Of a DNA stretch of 64,000 nucleotides, positions 55,330 to 64,000 are shown one piece after another. Positions within the stretch are counted from its first letter, which is position 1, and each line of letters opens with the position of its first letter. This stretch comes from Forficula auricularia. Taxonomy: Eukaryota; Arthropoda; Insecta; Dermaptera; Forficulidae. The translations under genes and the position numbers were made by a program. The notes beneath the pieces were generated by a model, which searched no databases, was not told the DNA's origin, and saw only the letters and a program-made list of their open reading frames with translations. The DNA lies in NCBI GenBank assembly GCA_024734495.1, contig JALMQS010000225.1, positions 9,303,094 to 9,367,093 on the forward strand, written 5' to 3'.

Positions 55330-57790
55330 ACCGAACTGCTCGACCTTCATTTTCCCTTAAAATCAAAACAAATAGCGAATTTCTTCCCTCTATTAAAATT
55401 AATAAACATATCTTATTAATTAATAATTTATTTTTCTATAAAAATCCATGATTGTGCCCACAGGGGGACCCTTATCATTCACTTCCGTTGTTTTTTTTGA
55501 GGTTATCAAAAATAAATTTTTTACCTTAATTTCAAAACCAATAGCGAATTTCTTCTTTCTAAATGAACATCTATTAAAATGTTAATTATTTATTTTATTT
55601 TTCTATTAAAATCAGTGACTTGTACCACAAGGGGGACCCTTTGCATTCATTACAGTTTTTATCGAGGGTGTATAAAGTAAATTTATTCCCTTAATTTCAA
55701 AACAAATAGCGAATTTCTTCTCTATTAAAATTAATAAAAATATCTTATTAATCAATTATTTATTTTTTATATAAAAATCCATGATTGTGTCCACAGGGGG
55801 ACCATTACTATTCACTTCCGTTTTTTTCGAGGTTGTCAAAAGAAATTTTTTTTCCCTTAAAATTAAAAGAAATAGCGAATTTATTCTCTCTATATAATCC
55901 TATATTAAAATTAATAAAATTATCTTAATAATAAAAATCCGATTTTGAGTCCACAAGAGGGGACCCTTACCATTGACTTCCTTTATTTCGAGGTTGTCAA
56001 AAGTAAATTTTTACTTTACCATACAGAGAATGGTCAAGTATTGTAATCGTGCATGAAAAAAGTGTTTTTTCATTTTTTTTTCGCAATATCTCAAAAACAG
56101 CTCAAACTATTTTGATTAAAAAAAATACGATAAACCATTGCATTTCGGCCTACAAAAAAGCCCTAAAAGAGAGTATATAAAGTAAATTTTTTCTCTTAAT
56201 TTCAAAACAAATATCGAATTTCTTCTCTCTATATAATCCTCTATTAAAATTAATAAAAATATCTGAATAATTAATCATTTATTTTTCTATAAAAACCATG
56301 ATTGAGCCCACAGGGGGACCCTTACCATTCAGTTCCGTTTTTTCGAGGTTGTCAAAAGTAAATTTTTTCCCTTAATATCCTAACAAATATCGAATTTAAT
56401 CTCTCTCTATATATAATCCTCTATTAAAATTAATAAAAATATCTTAATAATTAATAATTAATAATTTATATAAAAATCAATGATTGAGACACGGGGGGAC
56501 ACTTACCATTCACTTCCGTTTTTTTCGAGGTTGTCAAAAGTGAAGTTTTCCCCTTAAAATCAAAATAAATAGGGAATTTATTCTCTCTATATAATCCTCT
56601 AGTGATTTGGACCACAAGGGGGAATCTTTGCATTCATTTCAGTTTTTATCCAGGGTGTTTAAAGTAAATCTTTTTCCTTAATTTCAAAATAAATAGCGAA
56701 TTTCTTCTTTATATAATCCACTATTAAAATTAATAGAAATATCTTATTAATTAATAATTTATTTATCTATAAAAATTCATGATTGTACCAACGCAACGGG
56801 AGGAACCTTTGCATACATTTCAGTTTTTTTTCGAAGGTGTATAAAGTAAATTTTTCCCTTAAAATCAAAACAAATAGCAAATTTCTTCTCTCTACATAAT
56901 CCTATATTAAAATTAATAAAAATATATTATTAATTATTTTTTTATTTTTCTATAAAAATCAGTGATTTGGACCACAAGGGGACCGTTTGCATTCATTTCA
57001 GTTTTTTTCGAGGGTGTATAAAGTAAATTTTTTCCCTTAAAAACAAATCAAATAGCGAATTTATTCTCTCTATATTATCCTCTATTAAAATTAATAAAAA
57101 TATCTTATTAATTAATTATTTATTTTTATATAAAAATCCATGATTGTGCCCACAGGGGGAAGGCTTATCACTTCTTCATTTATTTCAAGGGTTTAAAAAG
57201 AATCTTTTTTCGAGTTTCTTCTATGAAATTATAATTTCCTATATCTCTACAAAATACTATACTATAATTAATTATAATCCCATCGAAATTCAAATATTTA
57301 TTTTCTAAAAAATTTGGAATTCTGATGATAAGGGGGGACCCTTATCACTTTTTTCATCTATTTCAAGGATTTAAAAAGAATTTTTTTTCGAGTTTCTTCT
57401 ATGAAATTATAATTTTCTATATCTCTACAAAATACTATACTATAATTAATTATAATCCCATCGAAATTCAAATATATTTTTTCTAAAAATTTTGGAAATC
57501 TGATAATATGGGGGGACCCTTATCACTTGCTTCATTTTTTTCAAGAATTTAAAAAGTTTTTCTTTCTAGTTTCTTTGATCAAATTATAATTTCCTATATC
57601 TCTATAAAATACTCTACTCTAATTAAGTATAATCCCCTCGAAATTCAAAATTTATTTTCTAAAAAGATTGGAAATCTGATGATAAGGGGGGACCCTTATC
57701 ACTTTCTTCATTTTTTTTCAAGTGTTTAAAAAATGTTTTTTTCCAGTTTCTTTGATGAAATTATAATTTCGTATATTTAATAAATAATCA
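55330..57790 (+). repeat. Satellite array, about 13 units of 161-190 bp
   Basis: A landmark 'cagggggaccctta' recurs at about 55463, 55631, 55796, 55957, 56313, 56494, 56618, 56788, 56978, 57155, 57332, 57511 and 57686. Units to about 57130 (type A) carry 'caaatagcgaatttcttc' and 'ctattaaaattaataaaaat'. The last three (type B) carry 'tataatcccatcgaaattca' and 'cgagtttcttctatgaaatt'. Unit lengths vary by indels, with one unit of about 124 bp. No coding potential. Confidence 0.92.
56013..56166 (-). repeat. R110 terminal fragment inside the satellite
   Basis: 'tttaccatacagagaatggt', 'caagtattgtaatcgtgcat' and 'aaactattttgattaaaaaa' are the inverse of the R110 3' segment. It interrupts one satellite unit and is not found in the others, so it inserted after the array formed. 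Confidence 0.8.
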
Positions 57791-58805
57791 TTGTCTGCCA
57801 AGAATTAGAAAAAATAAACAACCTCAAAAAAATAATTAGCATACAGCAATAAGTGGAAATTAAAAATATTTAATTTAGAACTTAGTAATATATATATTTA
57901 TTTTAAAAACTATACTTTTAGGATTACATCAATACTTAACTCAAAACGCATTTTGAACTATCTATCTAGTATTTACTGAGTAATTGAGAAGTTTCATAGA
58001 GAAACGTTCAAATCTCAGGCTATGTATCTTTTTCGGTCGCATCTTAAGTTTAAGTGAAAATGGATTCTCTCTTGGGGAAATGGATTCTTTATTGACCTTT
58101 TGAGATACTCCTCCAGATAAGTGTTTTAAAATCTATCTTAAAAGCATACTTATAAATATTTTAATATAGTAACCATGAATTAATTATTCTTTGTGGATTT
58201 ATAAGTCGAGAAATAATAAATAAAAATTTCGGCATGTATCAGAAATTTGTAATCTCTATGACTTCTTCCATCCTCAATGTTCCAAATCTCCAGTTATCTT
58301 CTAATCCCTTTTATCTTTGTTAACTAATTTGATTATAGATTAAAATAACCGATTAATTTTATAATACAATATGAAGAATCAGGAAATTCGGTCTTAATTA
58401 AATAATTATTTATTATTTCGAACTTTCAGAAATGTTATGTCTTGTCATTTTGATTTTTTAAGTATACCATTTTTATTCTCATGGTATTAAATTTTAAAAT
58501 GTTTTCGTAGTTCCCTGAAGAAAGCAATATAATTTCCAAAACATTAAAAATAAATAATTATTTTATAAAGACATATCATAATTTTAAATCATTCTTAGTA
58601 CGTAATATGAAATTGTTAGATATTTATCTTGATAAATTATTTTTATTTCTGAAATGCAAGGGTCCTTGAAGACTTATTATAGTTCTTTTATTTTCTCTTT
58701 GCACCCAAGCTTGCTAATCTAATGAAGGGTTTTTTTCGAATTGCATAAATTACCATACTCCCGATATCCAATTAACAAATGGCCAAATTCTTCATTATTT
58801 TTTTT
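57791..58805. other. AT-rich DNA, no feature seen
   Basis: No repeat end, RNA or coding segment recognised. Confidence 0.45.
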
Positions 58806-58859
58806 TTAATGCTATCGAATGCAAAACCACCAGGAAGATACATCCCCTAGGCCCTAGGG
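58806..58859 (-). repeat. LINE 3' UTR piece (split copy)
   Basis: 'atgctatcgaatgcaaaac' matches 11812-11830 in the 3' UTR of the first LINE family. The sequence continues at 60594 after a 1734-bp insertion. Confidence 0.7.
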
Positions 58860-59085
58860 CAGTGTTTCTCAACCTGTGTGCCGCGAAAGATTGTCAAATT
58901 ATCCCCGAGGCTTTTTGACAAATAATTAAAATTGCATGGGTTTTGTATCTTTGAAATACTATTTGTAATTACTTCAATTTTTTTTTGACTCATGCAACTT
59001 TTACATTTTTTTGTATTCAGGTGTGCCGTAAATGATTCCAGATATTTTTTGTGTGCCGTCAACCAAAAAAGTTTGAGAAACACTG
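58860..59085 (+). mobile_element. Buster-type hAT MITE, copy 1, 226 bp
   Basis: CAGTGTTTCTCAACCTGTGTG to TTTGAGAAACACTG. Followed by CTCTAGCT, which also fits nnnTAnnn. An open frame on the minus strand spans it and has no meaning. Confidence 0.85.
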
Positions 59086-60377
59086 CTCTAGCTTTATAAG
59101 TTCCGGTTCAAAAATGCAAAAAAAAAAAAAAATTATTTGGATTTTAATGCGAAGTCATAATATAGGCATAAATAAACAATTTATATTTAAGTTTATTATT
59201 AAATACTTCGGCAAATCAACCGCCCGAGTCTTGGAAATTTTTTTAAGTTTTTTTACTTTATCCATCAATGCGAAGCATGGGTAAAGTATTGTAATAGGCC
59301 TCGCGGCAAGCGCGACTTCAAAGGGTCCTCAGTTAAAGTCTACGCAACCCATGGTCACAATTAAAGTCACAAATTGTAGTATTCAATTAGGTTGAATTTT
59401 AGCACATGACAGTTTTGTCAAAAATTGAATGGGATCTTGTCGAGAGGCCAAAAAGTGCGATTTTTTCAGGAAGTGCGTGCGGATGTATGTATGTATGTAT
59501 GTTATCGTTTTTTTCGTCCACGATTTTTACTACATCGTTCAACCGATTGAAATGAAATTGAAAACCTACCATTATTTTAACAAAATGAAACACTGATTAG
59601 TTTTTGGTACATATCGGTCCAAACATTAGTAGTACTTTATTTCAGTACTTTTTTAGTATTTTTTAAATATCTTGAAAATGACTTAACCAATTTTGATGAA
59701 ATTTAATATCCTAATTAAGTACTTTGGGGACCACAAAAATCTTTAATAAAGTTTTTAGTAAAATTATATTTTAAAGTACTTTACTCTAGAGTAAAATAAA
59801 ACTTTTTTAAATTCGTTATTATTTTATTTTAAACATGGACCGCAAATAGGCTATGAAATATGATTAATAATAAAGGAATAAAAATATTGATATTTCAAAT
59901 GACTTTGGATAAAGTTTAGCAACGATCCGTTGCAGTTTATTTTAATTAATAAATGTGCGGGTGCGATTCTGTCATTAGTATCCGATTGAACTAAAAAGGG
60001 TGTCGATAGAATTATCTAACTTCTTTCTTTATAGCGAAGGAAATACAAGTCAAGACCTGTTCAGACTAGTAAAGATTCAATTTTTAATTTCTATTATTCT
60101 AGGAATGGTCTTTTGCTATTGAATCAAATTTATACTAGTTATAGAGAAAGCAAATATTTAATCGAACTTCAATAAAATTCAGATAATAATGTGAAAAAAA
60201 TACTTGTTCTAACTGGCGAACGTACTGGGTCGTGAAAAAGTTTTACTTTTTTCTTCATTTTTATCATTCAATAGAAAAATTAAATTCATAAAATGAAATC
60301 GTCTTAGAAAGGTTGTTCTGTAGCAAAATTTTTATATTTTCAAGGGGAGAACTGTTTAAATTTTGGGCTCTCTAAGC

Positions 60378-60593
60378 CAATGTTTCTCAACCTCTGGACC
60401 GCGATAAATTGTTAAATGTACCTCGAGCGTTTTTGACAAATAATTAAAATTGCATGGGTTTTGTAAATTTTAAATAGTAATTTTAATTACTTCATTTTTT
60501 TGTATCATACAACCTTTTCTATATTTAGGTGTGCCCCAAAAGATTCCAGATATTTTTACTGTGCCCTCAACCAAAAAAGGTTGAGAAATACTG
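60378..60593 (+). mobile_element. Buster-type hAT MITE, copy 2, 216 bp
   Basis: CAATGTTTCTCAACCTCTGG to GGTTGAGAAATACTG. Collinear with copy 1 ('tttttgacaaataattaaaa', 'ttgcatgggttttgta'). Preceded by CTCTAAGC. Confidence 0.85.
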
Positions 60594-60755
60594 CCCTAGG
60601 AGTCTCGAAAGATCATTGCATTACTGGAAAGTAGGGGAAATTGATCAAGCGAACCGGTAGAGGCGTAGTTGTTTTTGCGCCCAGATTTTGAAGGTTTGAA
60701 TGTTATAAGTGTCGGGAAAGACGGAGGCCGGGAGAGAGTTCCAGTTTCTTTATAA
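60594..60755 (-). pseudogene. LINE 3' end piece (split copy)
   Basis: Matches 11860-12005 of the first LINE ('gggaaattgatcaag', 'ttttgaaggtttgaa', 'agagagttccagtt'). Contains the last codons of the RT ORF and the start of the 3' UTR on the minus strand. Confidence 0.8.
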
Positions 60756-61345
60756 TTTATAGACAATGAATTGATAAATTTTAAACTTTATAACTTCAGA
60801 TCTTCTGATTCAAAAGTGCAGAAAATTATAAAAATTCGAATTGTTAAATGAAGACCTAACGAAAGGTTATAGCTAAAATTTAACACAATAGTTTGTATTA
60901 TTAAAGTGAACCTTTCCAACTCAAACCATTTGTTAGTCATCAATATAAATTTATTTCTAAGATAAAATAAATACAATATCACAGGTCAACAAAAAAAAAT
61001 TCTGCGGATTTCTATAATTTCAAGTAGACAGTTTACGAATATATTCATGAAATTACTGAATTTGCTCTGGTTATTATGATTTTCGTGTACCTATAATATT
61101 TAAAATAATCTTATATATTATATATTTAAAACTTCAGAACTTCAGAGCACAAAACCACTGTTGACCAGCGTAATAGTTATATTTATATAGCTCAACATCG
61201 ATTTTTTATAATAAAACAGCTATTTTAAAATAATCTGTTTTACAGAATCTTAGTCTATTTTAATGGACATCAAATACAACCAATACCTCTGGTATTTTAG
61301 CTAAATTTAAATTAATATTTTTGAGCTATTTCTATGAATTAAAAT
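60756..61345. other. AT-rich DNA, no feature seen
   Basis: No recognisable element. Confidence 0.45.
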
Positions 61346-61418
61346 AGTTCATTGGTCCAATGGTAGAGCGTCGGCCTAGGGTGCAACAGGTCCCAGGTTC
61401 TAATACGACTTCCGCCAA
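61346..61418 (+). repeat. tRNA-like SINE head
   Basis: A perfect A-box TGGTCCAATGG (61353-61363) and degenerate B-box GGTTCTAATAC (61396-61406) with correct spacing. The B-box changes and absent 3' acceptor pairing argue against a working tRNA gene. Confidence 0.6.
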
Positions 61419-62104
61419 ATAAATCTTTTTTATTGTACAAGGACACTTTTGTCCGTCTATTGATTTAAAATGAATTTCATTCTTCTATATTCTATTTAGA
61501 TTTGATATCAACGCAGTTCAAACGAGATGAATTGAATTTAAAATATTACTCCCTGAATGAATAATAATTATTCTACGAAAGTATCTCCATTAATGTGAGC
61601 TCAGTTTTATCTCGAAATATCCCATTGCACATCAGATGACATTTGAAAAGCGAACGGCTAATAGAAATTAAGAATTAAGAGCTCGATTGAACTTTGGAAG
61701 CTAAAATGTCAGACCGAGAAGCTTTTGCACTAATTGATACAACAAAATTAAGTAAAGTATGAGTTTAATACCCCTCTATAATTTTTACAGGTGACATCTC
61801 TAAATTAATACACCATTTTTTTACTAGTTTAGAATAGTGGACTCCAAATTTGCCTAGTCGAAAATGTAGATATTGAAATATAGGGCTAGCTAAAATCATC
61901 CTCTTGACCTCATCTCTTATCCAGACAAGTTATTGCTAACCTCACCAAACTCATGGTGAGCTTGACAGGAGGAAGATTTTAGCTGCGTTTACACTGGAGC
62001 TGCCCTGATGGGTCGCTTCTTGAATTAACTAACATTTAGCTAAATTTTTATAATTTTTCTAACTGATATAACAAAGAATAAATGACCTATCAATGAGAAG
62101 TGTT
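61419..62104. other. No clear feature
   Basis: Mixed AT-rich sequence. 61900-62000 is less AT-rich without an open frame. Confidence 0.4.
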
Positions 62105-62390
62105 TTGACCGCGCTTTATTTGAAAAAGATATTTTATCACGAGACTATTGCTGATTATGATGTTAAAGTCTGTGGAGTCTTAAATCTGGACCAAGACAGA
62201 AAAAAAAGATGTGATCCACTTAGCTTCAATCCAACGTCATTTTGCGTATAGCCCGCTAGACATTCGGATGGATCACCAAGTGAACTTGAGATCTCAGATG
62301 TTATATATTCAATCTCCCAGTACAGAGCGCTCGGCCTATTAGCATGTATGTTAGATGCCTGCCATAAATTAACCAATGTTTTCTACATTT
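62105..62390. mobile_element. MITE related to 47814-48105, one arm
   Basis: The left arm 'gttttgaccgcgctttattt' matches. The core is inverted relative to 47814-48105. The minus strand reads YTQNDVGLKLSGSHLFFLSW, then RFKTPQT, without a stop. The right arm is not recognisable. Confidence 0.7.
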
Positions 62391-62739
62391 GATTCAATCA
62401 GGAATTGAATGTAGAAAACATTCGGTTAACATTTAGCTCAGACCTTTCAAGAACGTCATATTTCAAAAACCTGCGGATTTTTAGTTATGCCTATTTTCAG
62501 AATCGCCTGAAAGTTCGTCATATCTTTAGCAGCTAGAGACCAGAAGTGTCGATGTCGTTTCTGCATTATAAAATATTTCTGTGTCGTTTAGTGCAAGAGT
62601 GTATTATTTCATCATAAACAGTATGGCGCACAAAGTAAGAGCATTTTTCTATCTTATTTTAGTATCAAGAACGTACTATTTGGTTTTATTTTGATTTATA
62701 ACGTTCTTGCACAGTAAGCGAGAGAGATCAATTTTACTA

Positions 62740-63022
<283 letters not shown>

Positions 63023-64000
63023 AGGAAAAAATAGTACACATTTATTTTTCATTTTTTATTTTATATATTATTTATTTCATTATTTAATTTTCCATGAGTA
63101 TCTATTATTAATTTTTGTTTTGGCTAGCAAAGTTCTAAATTTTTAAAATAATCATAGGATCCGAACAATTTAGATCCATATTAAAATAAATTAACAATTC
63201 ATTTTTAATTAAATTAATAGATGCTTTATTTCTTTCTTCTCACCATTTCAATTCATGACGGAAAAAATTATTTCTGTAAAAGCAGAAGTTGCAGGAATGG
63301 AGAGAAAAAAGCTAATAATTTTAAATGTATTAATTAAACATGAATCTGTGCTTTTGAAAAGCATTTGCCATTTTTCAGCAGTATTTTTAGATTGAAATAG
63401 CTGATCTTTATTTACTTTCGAAATAATCTAATTTAACGTAATTATTTCCGAATACAGTAGGTGCGTTCCAGCAAATACTCTATATATCAATACAGGACAG
63501 CATGTCAAAATCATTGGCATCATGAAAACTCCGCACTCTAGCGGGATAGCTTGAACATACATATAGCGCATAATAGAAAATATCGCATGTAAGTGGTTAA
63601 TTTGAAATAGAAATTTTAAAGAAGCACATGTTCTAATTTTTTTTAATTAAATCATTTCTTATTTTTGATAATTTTTTAATAAAATAACAGAAGACATCCT
63701 CTTTTATAGTCTCCTTTAATTTATAAAACTCTGCTACTATGGGCAAAAAGAAACACTTAATTTAATTCTTTCTTATATTGTTTGTCTGCGATAAATCCTA
63801 ACATAATGGTTGTAAAAAAATATTGTTGTTAAAATGTAACATTATTTTTTCTTTTTGTCTGTATGCATTATTTACAAGAAAATAATACAGTTTACACGCA
63901 AATAAAGGAGGTTAAATAAAGAAAACGTTTTTTTTCCTTAGGCTTTAAGAATATATTTTAATGAAAAAAATATATTCATGCCGAAAAAGATAATATAAAT
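63023..64000. other. AT-rich DNA; foldback-family fragment at 63685-63740
   Basis: 63685-63740 ('agaagacatcctcttttata', 'gtctccttt', 'ataaaactctgctactat') matches the end of the 37959-38107 family and its left flank. Nothing else recognised. Confidence 0.5.

Larger units (their letters stand above)
58860..60593. mobile_element. Possible composite hAT (Buster-type) insertion, 1734 bp
   Basis: Bounded by the outer ends of two MITE copies in the same orientation (58860-59085 and 60378-60593). The outermost 8-bp flanks CCCTAGGG (58852-58859) and CCCTAGGA (60594-60601) agree at seven positions, and the LINE sequence resumes directly across them. This suggests the whole block entered the LINE as one unit. 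The 1.29 kb between the copies is AT-rich with an ATGT microsatellite at about 59482-59502 and no gene. Confidence 0.6.

Noticed and set aside
61346..61418. Functional tRNA gene
   Set aside because: The B box is degenerate and the acceptor stem does not pair.

Overview
The window is AT-rich nuclear DNA from an animal, most likely an arthropod and probably an insect. The evidence is one protostome-type carbonic anhydrase-related exon, insect-style non-LTR retrotransposon relics, mariner and hAT (Buster-type) relics, Helitron ends, tRNA-derived SINEs and a nuclear copy of mitochondrial cox1. No long intact gene is present and there is nothing bacterial. The only confident cellular coding sequence is a 96-bp exon at 52235-52330 (+), homologous to the CA10/CA11-like carbonic anhydrase-related proteins. 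Much of the window is probably intron or flank of that gene. Two further exon-like islands (25281-25421 on +, about 15999-16153 on -) are tentative.

The rest is a layered cemetery of repeats. (1) About a dozen palindromic or foldback elements of 100-620 bp carry unusually long target-site duplications (TSDs): 2293-2898, 18627-18913, 22507-22942, 27792-28189, 29268-29538, 29985-30242, 36954-37483, 38710-39326, 44355-44454, 50842-51133 and probably 9824-10259. Most contain a module CTGAnGA-N-stem-GAAA that resembles a hammerhead ribozyme core, and many share a terminal 'gtttcac...accaacacc' tract. This set looks most like Penelope-like or retrozyme-like retroelements and is the most interesting thing here. 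(2) DNA transposons: hAT/Buster elements at 1046-1890, 14697-15573 and a possible composite at 58860-60593; an internally deleted mariner at 23290-23877; a Tigger-like MITE at 34539-34844; several other MITEs. One MITE family (TIR CGAGGGGTGAACCGCG) has given rise to a 20-bp minisatellite. (3) Helitron ends and one short complete Helitron (5500-5753). (4) tRNA-derived SINEs with clean TSDs (14382-14656, 44703-44885, 45836-46050, 49715-49916 and others). (5) Non-LTR reverse transcriptase relics (11790-12650, 13919-14353, 41625-42440, 50095-50320, and a split 3' end at 58806-58859 / 60594-60755). (6) An interspersed repeat built on a roughly 110-bp monomer (20518, 35996, 46418, 48808 and 51321 regions). 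(7) A 2.4-kb satellite array at 55330-57790.

One assembly gap of 100 N lies at 7845-7944. Nearly all short open frames in the window fall inside repeats and are not genes.
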